Assembly: GCA_016708025.1 (NCBI GenBank)
Contig: JADJGQ010000004.1
Span: 186,001 to 250,000 of the forward strand
From: a bacterium
Lineage (GTDB): Bacteria; Zixibacteria; MSB-5A5; GN15; FEB-12
Reading direction: 5' to 3'
DNA: 64,000 bases
Part shown: piece by piece, positions 9,901 to 16,907 of the stretch
Position numbering within the stretch: the first letter of the stretch is position 1
How the letters are laid out: every line of letters starts with the position of its first letter
Notes under the pieces: model-generated
The model's input: only the letters and a program-made list of their open reading frames with translations
Database searches by the model: none
Told to the model about the DNA's origin: nothing
Position numbers and translations under genes: made by a program

Positions 9901-10370
9901 GCGATATCGCCTACTCGCTGTTGCCGCTCATGACCTGGTTACCGGGCACGGATCCTGATCCGCTGGATAATCTGACGTACAAGTTTGAGCTGTCGATCAA
10001 GTCGAATTTCTCGATCGTTTATACGCGAGATTCCCTCACGGTGAATTCGTTTGTGATGGATGATTCGCTTTCGCTCGACACTCATTACTGGTGGCGGGTG
10101 ACGGTTCGGGATTATGCTGGTCTGACGGCGACTTCGGTTGCCGGGGATTTCTGGACCTGGAAACTGGGTGACTTGAACGGCAGTCGGACGGTCGACCTGA
10201 CGGACCTGAGTACGATGATCGCTTATCTGACGATGGTCAACCGACCGGAGATCACTCCGCGATTGGCGGGGGACCTGAATGGTGACTGTCGGATCGATCT
10301 GAGCGACCTGAGCACCCTTATCGCCTACATGACGATCAGTGGGGTGGAGTTGCAGATCGGCTGCGAATAG
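6912..10370 (+). CDS. Secreted parallel beta-helix / Fn3-like / dockerin-like protein with internal duplication
   Basis: Predicted exported protein of 1152 residues with signal peptide MSRTINIFLVTVCLLLFASS. It contains two copies of a NosD/pectate-lyase-type right-handed beta-helix module, beginning at residues ~25 (INVPADHATIQAAV) and ~452 (IRVPLHHATIQAAI). Each ends with an ISADPLFVD / SPCIDAGNPD-type cap and an Fn3-like segment. The modules are about 427 residues apart and match along their whole length, so they arose by duplication. Two more Fn3-like stretches follow (~880-1080). The end has two dockerin-type segments (GDLNGSRTVDLTDLS, GDLNGDCRIDLSDLS). Surface polysaccharide binding or cleavage is a family-based guess; no catalytic residues can be assigned. 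Confidence 0.83.
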   Translation: MSRTINIFLVTVCLLLFASSFTLAATINVPADHATIQAAVLASADGDTVLVAPGTYIENINMSGRSILLVSSGGSAVTTLQAVGAGSAAITCNSGESFNTIIRGFTIVGNNSARGVRCTSTSPIVEYCEVRNCGGVSDGAGFYCTNSSAKIRYNVIHSNAAGGTGSGICVEGSSSPGVEIHHNEIYNSLGTGEAIGCLYVTAVSIHNNILRTNTINHWAASGVYMNGGSGQEIINNTIVGNTHGIVTFASPQPLVQNNIIVGNTFEALPSGLTQSDYNNVWNNGSNNLPGPNGISADPLFVDAVNFDYQLLAGSPCIDAGNPDAQYNDADGTRNDMGAYSTYNPTSLPLAIDLVVAPNSNGAVNSLTPTFIWSYLDTGLTTQSEYWIQVGEDDDWSVAETWDSGPVTSSDTAVVLGSAPLQDGVGYWVRVRVSNGSQWGEWTGTSFATRVSRVIRVPLHHATIQAAINAAYASDTVLVAAGIYTENVNLSGKGIVLLSEQGSGVTTIRSALSSYAVIRCISGEGQTTIVDGFSIDGNGFSRGVHISASSPIIQNCDIFNCGNVNDGGGVYCVASSAAIRNNVIHDNDVPATGSGICVRDASIPGVEISGNEIYNSMGSGEAIGLLYVTNVYIHHNVIRDNTINFWAASGVYMNDASGVRVINNTFVNNTRGIYVFSANSPNIRNNIIVGSTYEALPTGLTNSDFNCVYENGSNNDPGPNGISADPMFLDPGSLQYALQPGSPCLNAGDPDPQYNDPDGTRNDIGAFSGEPHDPYIMNFDLPGEERSHVITATPQFSWSFSTAGTRTQDSLEIQVGIDNNWVLAESWEPGIMPFNQTSILYQGSALVRGETYYLRIRIHDGVDWSAWAHSIFRLNSIPTVPAPQSPQNQVVSTNQPWTVFSRSTDSESDPLTYHVAIYSDSLGMALVDSGSVAGPSGAGTSSRQVSIPLQENGHYWWRVRTTDGYEYSDWSQMVDFAVNVANDPPYIPVLESPLASAGDIAYSLLPLMTWLPGTDPDPLDNLTYKFELSIKSNFSIVYTRDSLTVNSFVMDDSLSLDTHYWWRVTVRDYAGLTATSVAGDFWTWKLGDLNGSRTVDLTDLSTMIAYLTMVNRPEITPRLAGDLNGDCRIDLSDLSTLIAYMTISGVELQIGCE

Positions 10371-10393
10371 CGGCAACTGCTGAGCAGAAAGAA

Positions 10394-10427
10394 GGCCCGC
10401 CCGGTTATGTCACCGGACGGGCCTTTT
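10394..10427. terminator. Bidirectional terminator between convergent genes
   Basis: GGCCCGCCCGG (10394-10404) pairs with CCGGACGGGCC (10413-10423) with one mismatch. It is followed by TTTT on the plus strand and preceded by an A-rich stretch that can serve the minus strand. It lies between the plus-strand beta-helix gene and the minus-strand transporter gene. Confidence 0.8.
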
Positions 10428-10458
10428 CACTGGATACAATTCTCAACAGGAGAGAATG

Positions 10459-11109
10459 CTATTTAGTGACCGGGCCGAGGGGGAGAATGGTCTTGTTATA
10501 GACCTCGTTCAGTATCTGTGCAATTGCCGTATAGATCGCGGATAATCCGCAGATGATTCCTTCATAGCCGGCGATCGTTTTGATCGTGGCATTTTCCGTG
10601 ATATCACCCAGCGCCAGCAGCCAGAAAAGAACTACCAGCGAGCCGAATACCACCTGCAGGGCGCGGTTCAATTTGAGCGTGCCAACAAACATGCAGGCGG
10701 TGAAAAGGCCCCACATAAAGAGATAGGCGGACATCCCTTCTTTGGAGGGAGCCGTACCCCAACCCATTTTGGGCAAGACGAGCAACGCGACCAGCGTCAG
10801 CCAGAAGAGGCCGTATGAAGTGAATGCGGTCGTGCCAAATGTGTTTTTCTTCTTCCATTCCATGATACCGGCGATCACCTGGGCGATGCCGCCATAGAAT
10901 ATTCCCATGCCCAGGATCATCGTGTCGAGTCCAAAGAACCCGGCATTATGAAGATTGAGCAGGACAGTGGTCATGCCAAAGCCCAACAGGCCGAGGGGGG
11001 CTGGATTGGCGGTGGTGTCTTTGATCTCAAGGAGAGACGATGATGCAGCTATCCGTTCGGTGGCGCCGTCGGTCTGCTGCGCTATGTGGAGTGATGTGTC
11101 CAATTTCAT
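10459..11109 (-). CDS. GPR1/FUN34/YaaH (SatP-like) acetate/succinate transporter
   Basis: A 216-residue integral membrane protein with the family signature NPAPLGLLGFGMTT at ~37-50 and six hydrophobic segments. A second family motif (ENATIKTIAGYEGIICGLSAIYTAIAQ-like) lies near the C-terminus. E. coli SatP (YaaH) is a channel-like acetate and succinate carrier of similar length, so uptake or release of short carboxylates across the inner membrane is likely. The N-terminus carries an extra ~35 polar residues. No Shine-Dalgarno sequence precedes the ATG, and the promoter -10 ends 6 bases upstream, so translation may be leaderless. Confidence 0.88.
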   Translation of the reverse strand: MKLDTSLHIAQQTDGATERIAASSSLLEIKDTTANPAPLGLLGFGMTTVLLNLHNAGFFGLDTMILGMGIFYGGIAQVIAGIMEWKKKNTFGTTAFTSYGLFWLTLVALLVLPKMGWGTAPSKEGMSAYLFMWGLFTACMFVGTLKLNRALQVVFGSLVVLFWLLALGDITENATIKTIAGYEGIICGLSAIYTAIAQILNEVYNKTILPLGPVTK

Positions 11110-11115
11110 GAAAGT

Positions 11116-11144
11116 AGGATACTAGGGAGAGGCGAATTCGGCAA
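11116..11144 (-). promoter_or_regulatory. Promoter of the SatP-like gene (leaderless type)
   Basis: Read on the minus strand, TTGCCG (11144-11139), a 17-base spacer and TATCCT (11121-11116) are followed after six bases by the ATG at 11109. The predicted transcript start coincides with the start codon. Confidence 0.6.
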
Positions 11145-11258
11145 TACTGAATAGAGGGAAATTGCCAAATTGCTGCAAGCGATTGGGAAACAATGAGACA
11201 GGACGGTCATCTGTCCGGTCTGACGACCGCATCCGGGCCAGGAGTCAGCCGGCGGATC

Positions 11259-11537
11259 TCAGTTCGTATGCTTTTTCATGAGGTCATCGACCTCTTCGCG
11301 CGAGAAGCTGTTCAGTTGGATCACGCGCGCTTTGGGGCGATAGACCGGCGGGACCATCATGAGTGCTTCGTGTTTGGTATCAACCTCGACGACAATTCGA
11401 GCGGTGTGGTCACCGTCATAACATCCGTAGTCGGCGTGCGTCAGTAAATGCGAGCCGGTATCCTGAAGAACGCGTACGGCTCTGAGGCAGGCGATAGTCT
11501 CGGCCTCGTGCGGGATCTCAATGTAGAATCTGGGCAT
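11259..11537 (-). CDS. Small conserved-looking protein of unknown function
   Basis: A 92-residue soluble protein, rich in beta/alpha pattern and without signal peptide or membrane segment. It begins MPRFYIEIPHEAETIACLRA and carries HADYGCYDGDHTARIVVEVD in the middle, with several His, Cys and Asp residues. The size and the R-F-Y-I-E-I / A-R-I-V-V-E-V strand spacing suggest a ferredoxin-like alpha/beta barrel monomer, but I cannot assign a family firmly. An AGGAG-like sequence (from TCCTCTCC on the plus strand) precedes the ATG. It stands alone between the transporter and the divergent ABC operon. Confidence 0.6.
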   Translation of the reverse strand: MPRFYIEIPHEAETIACLRAVRVLQDTGSHLLTHADYGCYDGDHTARIVVEVDTKHEALMMVPPVYRPKARVIQLNSFSREEVDDLMKKHTN

Positions 11538-11702
11538 ATGGGAAGTCCTCTCCTCATAGCATGTGGTGTCTGTTTGTTGGGATCGTCGACCCTCAGCCCG
11601 GTGACGTAAAATAGAGCATTATAATCCATAATACAACAGGAAAATGGTTGGTCGGTGCAAGGCAGGGGAAAAGAGCTTTTGCTTTCGCACGGCTCGACTA
11701 CC

Positions 11703-11711
11703 TGCTATGTT
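11703..11711 (+). promoter_or_regulatory. Extended -10 promoter of the ABC exporter operon
   Basis: TGCTATGTT is an extended -10 element (TGn plus TATGTT). It ends six bases before the ATG at 11718, which has no Shine-Dalgarno sequence. A leaderless transcript is likely. No good -35 hexamer is seen. Confidence 0.45.
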
Positions 11712-11717
11712 TTATAG

Positions 11718-12473
11718 ATGGCTATCGCAGAGTCACCTATTCTGGAAATTCACGATCTGACCAAGCGGTATGGTACGGTCACGGCGGTGGACCATATTTC
11801 GTTTGCCGTCAAGCAGGGGGAGATTATCGGCTTGCTTGGGCCGAATGGGGCGGGGAAATCCACCACCATCAATATGATCCTGGGGATACTGGAGCCGACC
11901 GAGGGGAGGATTCGGGTTTTTGGCAAGGAGCTGGCCAAGGAGCGGTCGGCGATATCAAACCAGGTCAATTTCGCTGCGGTGTATGCCCATGTGCCGCTAA
12001 ACCTGACGGTGCGGCAGAACCTTCGCGTGTTCGCTCTGCTTTATGGCGTGAAGGAATCGCGACAGCGAGTGAATAAATTGCTCAAAGAGTTCGACCTTGA
12101 GGTGTTTGCAGATTCGAAGGCCGGGCTGTTGTCTTCCGGTGAATTGAGTCGGTTGAGCCTAGCGAAAGCGGTGGTCAATGAGCCGCGGTTGTTGCTCCTG
12201 GACGAACCGACCGCTTCGCTCGATCCGAGTATTGCCCAGATGATCCGGGAACGGATCCAGGGGTATGCACGGGAGCGGGGGACTGCGGTACTCTGGACCT
12301 CACACAACATGCGGGAGATCGAGTCGGTGTGTGATCGGGTGCTCTTCCTATCGCATGGTAAGATACTGCTGTCGGGCGATCCGCGAACAGTGGCGAAGGA
12401 GTATGGGAAAAAGGATCTGGAAGAGCTGTTTATCGCGGTGGCGCGAGAGCCGCTGTCTTTGAGGGAGGAGTGA
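11718..12473 (+). CDS. ABC transporter ATP-binding protein
   Basis: A 251-residue nucleotide-binding subunit of an ABC-2 type exporter. The Walker A is GPNGAGKST (~40-48), the signature is the variant LSSGELSR (~138) and the Walker B is LLLLDEPTASLD. The H-loop is WTSHN. The LSSGE signature departs from the usual LSGGQ but keeps the key Ser and Gly. Its stop codon is one base before the permease start, so the two are co-translated. Family resemblance is to NatA/CcmA-type and O-antigen or drug export ATPases. The substrate cannot be inferred. Confidence 0.88.
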   Translation: MAIAESPILEIHDLTKRYGTVTAVDHISFAVKQGEIIGLLGPNGAGKSTTINMILGILEPTEGRIRVFGKELAKERSAISNQVNFAAVYAHVPLNLTVRQNLRVFALLYGVKESRQRVNKLLKEFDLEVFADSKAGLLSSGELSRLSLAKAVVNEPRLLLLDEPTASLDPSIAQMIRERIQGYARERGTAVLWTSHNMREIESVCDRVLFLSHGKILLSGDPRTVAKEYGKKDLEELFIAVAREPLSLREE

Positions 12474-12474
12474 G

Positions 12475-13284
12475 ATGTCGGCCAGCCGCGTGTACGCCAT
12501 CTTCCTCCGCCAGATGTATCTTATCGCCGGGAATCCGACCCGGCTGTCATCGGTCTTTCTCTGGTTGCTGATCGATGTAGTGCAGTGGGGATTTGTCCGG
12601 AAGTACCTGACGACATTCGGCGAAGCAACCTTCAGTTTTGTCACGGTCATACTCGGGGCGATCATTTTCTTCGAATTTTGTGCCCGAATACAGCACGGGA
12701 TCATGACCAGTTTTCTGGAGGATATCTGGAGTCAGAATCTGATCAACTACTTTGCCTCGCCGCTGAAGTTGACAGAGTATCTCAGTGGGCTGGTGCTGAC
12801 CAGTATCGTCACGGCGGTGGCGGGATTGTCGGCTATGGTGTTATTGGCGGGGGTTGCGTTTGGGTATGATGTGCTCGCGATGGGGATGCTGATCATGCCG
12901 TTTATGGTAATCTTGTTTCTGTTTGGTGCGGCTATGGGGGTTTTTGTATCGGGCGTGATCCTGCGATTCGGCCCGACTGCAGAATGGTTGGGGTGGCCGA
13001 TCCCGTTTTTGTTGTCAGTTTTTGTGGGGGTTTACTATCCGATTGCCACGCTTCCCCAGGCGATGCAGGTCATAGCGCGGTTGATCCCGGCGAGTTATGT
13101 TTTTGAGAGTATGCGGGCGATCCTGTCGGGAGAGGCGGCCGTGGAGCGACTCTGGGTGAATTTGATCGTGGCGGGAGTGCTGGCAGTCGTTTATCTCGTC
13201 GGGGCGTACGCCTTTTTTGTGCGGATATATAAGCGGAATCTTCGGACTGGAGCGATCGCGCGGTTCAGCGCCGAGTCGCTCTGA
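12475..13284 (+). CDS. ABC-2 type transporter permease
   Basis: A 269-residue integral membrane subunit with six hydrophobic segments and the conserved ABC-2 C-terminal region (YYPIATLPQAMQVIARLIPASYVFESMR), including the Y-P...L-P..M pattern typical of the family. It pairs with the ATPase immediately upstream (one-base gap). It is probably an efflux or lipid/polysaccharide exporter of the inner membrane with unknown cargo. No accessory gene follows, since the next gene is convergent. Confidence 0.85.
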   Translation: MSASRVYAIFLRQMYLIAGNPTRLSSVFLWLLIDVVQWGFVRKYLTTFGEATFSFVTVILGAIIFFEFCARIQHGIMTSFLEDIWSQNLINYFASPLKLTEYLSGLVLTSIVTAVAGLSAMVLLAGVAFGYDVLAMGMLIMPFMVILFLFGAAMGVFVSGVILRFGPTAEWLGWPIPFLLSVFVGVYYPIATLPQAMQVIARLIPASYVFESMRAILSGEAAVERLWVNLIVAGVLAVVYLVGAYAFFVRIYKRNLRTGAIARFSAESL

Positions 13285-13642
13285 TCAGTCGAGATATTAC
13301 CTGAAAAGCGGCCCCAAAAAAAGAACCTGCCAAGGAGAAATGCAGGGGGGGAGGGGGGAACTGCAATCCAGCCAAAGCAGGCTCAAATTTTTCAGCGCCA
13401 AGTGTGATGTAGGAGCAGACGGATTATCAGTCAGGTTAGACTACCTCTACCCCTTTTCAACAAATGCGAGGGTGCCACTGGGCGCCTCACGAATATCTAA
13501 CAATCAAAGTCGCAGCGCAACGGTGAATTTTGGGTTACATAATGGGTACTGTGACGTACCCTATGCAAGAAACAGATAATCATTGGTCTTGATGTCGCCG
13601 TTCGTGTGCTAATGCGTTGTATAACAATATATTGGGGCGTTC
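13285..13642. other. Intergenic region without a recognisable gene
   Basis: This 358-base gap lies between convergent genes. It contains two G-runs (around 13344-13360) and a weak hairpin GGGTAC/GTACCC near 13542-13560. An open frame running into it from the permease shows no family features and no plausible start signal. No promoter, RNA or repeat could be supported. Confidence 0.4.
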
Positions 13643-14932
13643 TCATACGGTTCCGTCACTGTCAGTTTCTGTCAGTACGGCAATTGATGAGAGGTAAGTA
13701 GCGAGATTTGCCTCAGAATTTTGTAATCCGAGCTTGCGACGGATCACTTTTCGTTGTTTGAGGACGGTTTGAACCGAGCTATTGCGGACTCCGGCAATCT
13801 CTTTACTGCTGTACCCGCGACGGATCAGGCTGCAGATCTGGATCTCCTGGGGGGTCAGGTGGCGGAATTTCTGTTCAAGGCGACTGACCAGCGGTGAAGT
13901 GATCTCCTGCAGGCTTGAGCTGATCAGGTTCATATACTCTGCACAGCGGCCATCCACTTTCCCTTTCATATGTTCGAACAGCGGCATGACGACGCGGTCG
14001 ATGTTGGCCTGGATCTGCATGGCGGCGGCCCGTCGGCTTTCGCCGATCTGGTCGAGCAGGTCCTGTTGAAAGAGGTTCTTGCGTTGCAGGGTCTCGCGTT
14101 CGATGGTGAGCTGGTCATTGGCCGCTTTAAGCTCCTGGGTTCGTTCGGCGATCTTTTTGGCGAGATCCTGCTGGGCCAGACGGAGTTGCTCCTCTGCCTC
14201 CTTATTGGCGGTGAGGTCAATATTGTGTATTTGCACCTGATTGGGTGGGATAAAGACGTAGTAGGCGCGCACGTACTTTTGCCCAGAGATCGACTTCATT
14301 TGATAGAGCATTTCGCGCTGCACGACCTCGCGGGACTCCAGACATGTCCGCAAATCGGACATGATCTCCGACTGCTCGCCATAGAGAGCGGACGCTCGCA
14401 GGCCGATAAGTTTTGCCGCGCCGCCCAGGGTCATTGAAGCGGCGGCTTCGTTATAGCTGACCAGCTTGAAATCTGTTCCTGTCTGCTCCCAGGTAAATGT
14501 TGGGAGCGGGAGAGCGAGAAACTGGAGGCGGAAACGTTCCTCGGATTGTTGGAGGGCGATCTGTGTTTCGCGCTGTTGTGTGACGTTGCGCAGCAGCGTC
14601 ACAACATACTGAACCTTCTCTTCAATCACGATCGGCAGCAGTTCCACTTCAACAGTCAGTTGCTTCTTACCAAAGTGATAGAGTGACTCAGAGCGAAGCG
14701 GCTGAGCTGTGTCGAGAACGACCTGATAGTTGTCCTTGACCCGTTGGGGAAGGAAGCTAAAGACCTCGAACATTGGTCGGCCGATTAGGTCATCGACTTT
14801 CCAGTCAAATTCGGTGTTCCAGCGGCCAAGCGCCTGATTGCAGAAGACCATGCGGAAATCGCGGTCGACCACTATCACGGGCAGACTGATGGTGTTGACT
14901 GTATGGCGTAATAGCGAAAGTTCATCAGGCAT
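13643..14932 (-). CDS. PAS-domain LuxR-type transcriptional regulator
   Basis: A 429-residue predicted cytoplasmic regulator. PAS domain 1 spans ~8-115 (SLPVIVVDRDFRMVFCNQAL) and is followed by a PAC-like segment. PAS domain 2 spans ~130-250. A long coiled coil (~250-310) follows, then a ~50-residue linker with EITSPLVSRLEQKF, then a LuxR helix-turn-helix (~358-425: LTPQEIQICSLIRRGYSSKEIAG). There are no kinase or receiver domains, so the ligand or signal sensed by the PAS domains probably acts directly on DNA binding. The last ~110 residues are clearly paralogous to the regulator at 20709-21566. The target genes are unknown. Confidence 0.8.
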   Translation of the reverse strand: MPDELSLLRHTVNTISLPVIVVDRDFRMVFCNQALGRWNTEFDWKVDDLIGRPMFEVFSFLPQRVKDNYQVVLDTAQPLRSESLYHFGKKQLTVEVELLPIVIEEKVQYVVTLLRNVTQQRETQIALQQSEERFRLQFLALPLPTFTWEQTGTDFKLVSYNEAAASMTLGGAAKLIGLRASALYGEQSEIMSDLRTCLESREVVQREMLYQMKSISGQKYVRAYYVFIPPNQVQIHNIDLTANKEAEEQLRLAQQDLAKKIAERTQELKAANDQLTIERETLQRKNLFQQDLLDQIGESRRAAAMQIQANIDRVVMPLFEHMKGKVDGRCAEYMNLISSSLQEITSPLVSRLEQKFRHLTPQEIQICSLIRRGYSSKEIAGVRNSSVQTVLKQRKVIRRKLGLQNSEANLATYLSSIAVLTETDSDGTV

Positions 14933-15177
14933 GCGACATCAGCTCCAATCCCTTACAGGTGCGACTATTATCTTAAGAAAACAAGTGAGGCTGAGGGGAT
15001 ATCTTTTCTTCTCGTGGAGTCATCCGGCTATCTTAAAATCTATTCCAATCTAATCGCGAAATATATCTGGGACGAGATTCATCACGACGTTTACGGCATG
15101 GATGCGGCTGGCCTTTTGACCTGCCGTGTTTGTACTCTTCCATATTCAGGCGGCTTCGGCCGTAAGGAAAGGTAGAA

Positions 15178-15696
15178 GTGAAAACGTTAGTGACAATGCT
15201 TAGCGCGTTGCTGCTGTGCGGCACAGTGGCGTTGGCTCAGCCGGATTCGATCGTCATTCTGCATACGAATGACACCCATGCGCATCTCTTGCCGTATGGG
15301 CCCAAGGACGCTGCGGGAAATTGGCAGTGGGGCGGATTTGCCCGAGTGGCGACGGTCATGCGTACCTTCGTGCGGGGCTTCTTCGGGGACTTTATGTTCC
15401 AGGAGTATCTGAGCATTCCTGAACTGAGTTTGATGAAGGCGATGGGATATGATGCCATTGCTTTGGGGAATCATGAGTTTGACCTTTTTCCTTCGACGTT
15501 GATGTACATGCTCAGTCAGGCAGGATTGCCCGATCCGTCCATGCCTGTGTTATGCGCGAATCTGGATCTCAGCGGTGAGCCGGGAATGGGTTACTTCGTA
15601 CAACCATACACGATCAGAGAGTATGGAGGAACCGGTTGGCTTGTTTGCGACGTGCAAATGGGTGGTGGCGTGGAGGGTGGTTGTACTGCGGGTTAG
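15178..15696 (+). pseudogene. Broken 5'-nucleotidase / UDP-sugar hydrolase family gene
   Basis: It starts at GTG 15178 after AAGGAAAGG and encodes a signal peptide (MKTLVTMLSALLLCGTVALA). Calcineurin-like metallophosphoesterase motifs follow: HTNDTHAHLLP (metal site 1) and LGNHEFD (metal site 3). The DxGD motif expected between them is missing: MRTFV joins directly to GFFGDFMFQ, about 15 residues too short. The frame then degenerates after IREYGG and stops at residue 172, where the family usually has 500 or more. Fragments in another frame downstream (VDYLIVGG near 15705; YYPMAIDHLPEEPT near 15830) look like later parts of the same protein. Either a decayed gene or, more likely, an error-rich piece of assembly. 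Confidence 0.75.
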
Positions 15697-16200
15697 TTGC
15701 TGGTTGACTATTTGATAGTGGGCGGGCGCCTTACTGGGGGCGGTCGAGGTCAACGGCGGGAAATTCACCGGCGTTTGGTGGTCATATTGCCGGACGACTC
15801 TGTGTTGAAGGTGGTGAGTCGCGGATTTGACTACTACCCAATGGCGATTGACCATCTCCCGGAGGAGCCGACTATTGCCGGGGATGCTGGATGGGGATGG
15901 GCAGACCCTCGGGGGGGGGGCCGGCAGGAACGCGGGGGGGCGGCGGCCGGCGGCGGGGGGGGGGGGGTTTGTCGGCGCCGGAATTGGGGACCCGGAAAGT
16001 TCGCGTTTTGAGATGCCGGTCGTTTAGGGGGGGGAAAAACAAAGAAGGGGGGGTCCCCCGGTGGTGGGACAGCGCGGGGGGGGGATTTGAAAAGACGGGG
16101 GCCGCGGTCGCGGCTGGGGTTCCCCGCGGTGAGGCGGGGCTGAAGGCCAAATTGCCAAAAAGGTTGGCGGGGGGGGGGGGGGGGGAGGGGCCCGGAAGGA
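15697..16200. other. Error-prone or degenerate sequence with many G homopolymers
   Basis: Frameshifted remains of the nucleotidase extend to about 15870. From 15911 to 16190 the plus strand is dominated by G-runs, several of 8 to 17 bases, mixed with CCC and CGG blocks. No coding sense, repeat unit or known element is visible. G-runs on one strand only, next to a gene broken by indels, point to an assembly artefact. Confidence 0.6.
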
Positions 16201-16274
16201 GTGCCCCTGCCTGATTGGCTGTTCAGGAAGTTAACATTCCAGCGATCTGCCAATAGAGACTGATAGAATCCATC

Positions 16275-16302
16275 TTGACAAAAACGAGCTTTCCGGTATA
16301 CT
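16275..16302 (+). promoter_or_regulatory. Promoter of the tyrosine operon
   Basis: TTGACA (16275-16280), a 16-base spacer and TATACT (16297-16302). The predicted start is near 16309, just ahead of the leader peptide ribosome-binding site. Confidence 0.85.
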
Positions 16303-16327
16303 GAGACTGTCAGGAGACAGAATTCAG

Positions 16328-16441
16328 ATGGTAGTCCAGACTTCCTACATAGCACCGCAATCCAATCCGAACGAAGAGGCGCGATACTGCGCGTCCTATT
16401 ATTACTCTCTTTACCCGGTGGTGGGCGGCATGGAAGTCTGA
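16328..16441 (+). CDS. Tyrosine-rich attenuator leader peptide
   Basis: A 37-residue ORF preceded by AGGAG at 16312-16316. Six of 37 codons are Tyr (residues 7, 20, 24, 25, 26 and 29), including three in a row in CASYYYSLYPVVGG, just before the RNA structures of a terminator/antiterminator switch. It lies between a consensus promoter and the chorismate mutase gene. By analogy with the pheA, trpE and his leader peptides, ribosome stalling at Tyr codons when charged tRNA-Tyr is scarce would favour read-through into the operon. The peptide itself is unlikely to have another role. Confidence 0.85.
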   Translation: MVVQTSYIAPQSNPNEEARYCASYYYSLYPVVGGMEV

Positions 16442-16477
16442 GCAGATCAGACCAAGACCAGAGCAGGCCCGCTACCG
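16416..16477 (+). promoter_or_regulatory. Antiterminator structure of the tyrosine attenuator
   Basis: CGGTGGTGGGC (16416-16426, within codons Pro30-Gly33 of the leader) can pair along all 11 positions with GCCCGCTACCG (16467-16477), using two G-U pairs. The second strand overlaps the 5' arm and loop of the terminator, so the two folds exclude each other. A ribosome held at Tyr20 or Tyr24 leaves 16416-16426 free. A ribosome that reaches the stop at 16439-16441 masks it. Confidence 0.75.
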
Positions 16478-16496
16478 CAAGGAAGCGGGCCTTTTT
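16465..16496 (+). terminator. Attenuator terminator upstream of aroH
   Basis: AGGCCCGCT (16465-16473) and AGCGGGCCT (16484-16492) form a perfect 9-bp stem ending in a run of five T residues (16492-16496). It lies after the leader peptide stop and 34 bases before aroH, so it must be bypassed for operon expression. Confidence 0.88.
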
Positions 16497-16529
16497 CATG
16501 AGTGATCTTACGAAGACGAGGAACAGCAA

Positions 16530-16907
16530 ATGATGGCCGTACGGGGTATTCGTGGAGCGGTGACGGTGGCAGCCAACAGCAAAGAGGCGATCACTTCGGC
16601 GACGCGCGAGTTGTTGAACGCAATCGTCGCGGAGAATCAGCTTGAGCCGGACGATATCGCGGGGATCATGTTCACCTCGACGCCGGACCTGACGGCGGAA
16701 TTCCCGGCATATGCCGTTCGCGGGCTTCACTGGCCGACGGTGCCACTTCTCTGTGCACAGGAAATAGATGTTCCGGGCGCTATGCAATCGGTGGTGCGAG
16801 TATTACTGCTCGTGAATACCACCAGAACACCGCAAGAGATCAAACATCAATATCTGGGTGAGGCGAGGCAGTTACGCCCCGACCTGACCGAAGGAGATCC
16901 GGCATGA
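16530..16907 (+). CDS. aroH: Chorismate mutase, AroH type
   Basis: A 125-residue monofunctional chorismate mutase of the trimeric AroH (Bacillus) fold. It converts chorismate to prephenate, the first step toward Tyr and Phe. The N-terminal VRGIRGAVTV contains the active-site Arg, F-T-S-T-P-D-L follows in the middle, and VLLLVNTTR lies near the C-terminus. Two adjacent ATGs (16530 and 16533) follow GAGGA at 16518-16522. The gene overlaps the next by ATGA. It is the first structural gene of the attenuated operon. AroH enzymes are usually not feedback-inhibited, which would leave control to the attenuator and to DAHP synthase. Confidence 0.94.
   Translation: MMAVRGIRGAVTVAANSKEAITSATRELLNAIVAENQLEPDDIAGIMFTSTPDLTAEFPAYAVRGLHWPTVPLLCAQEIDVPGAMQSVVRVLLLVNTTRTPQEIKHQYLGEARQLRPDLTEGDPA

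Noticed and set aside
13217..13579. A 120-codon open frame running from the ABC permease into the intergenic gap
   Set aside because: Most of it overlaps the permease in another frame or lies in non-coding sequence. There is no ribosome-binding site and no protein-like pattern.
15911..16190. G-quadruplex or phase-variation tract
   Set aside because: The runs are many, irregular, one-stranded and follow a gene with repeated indels. An assembly artefact is the simpler reading.
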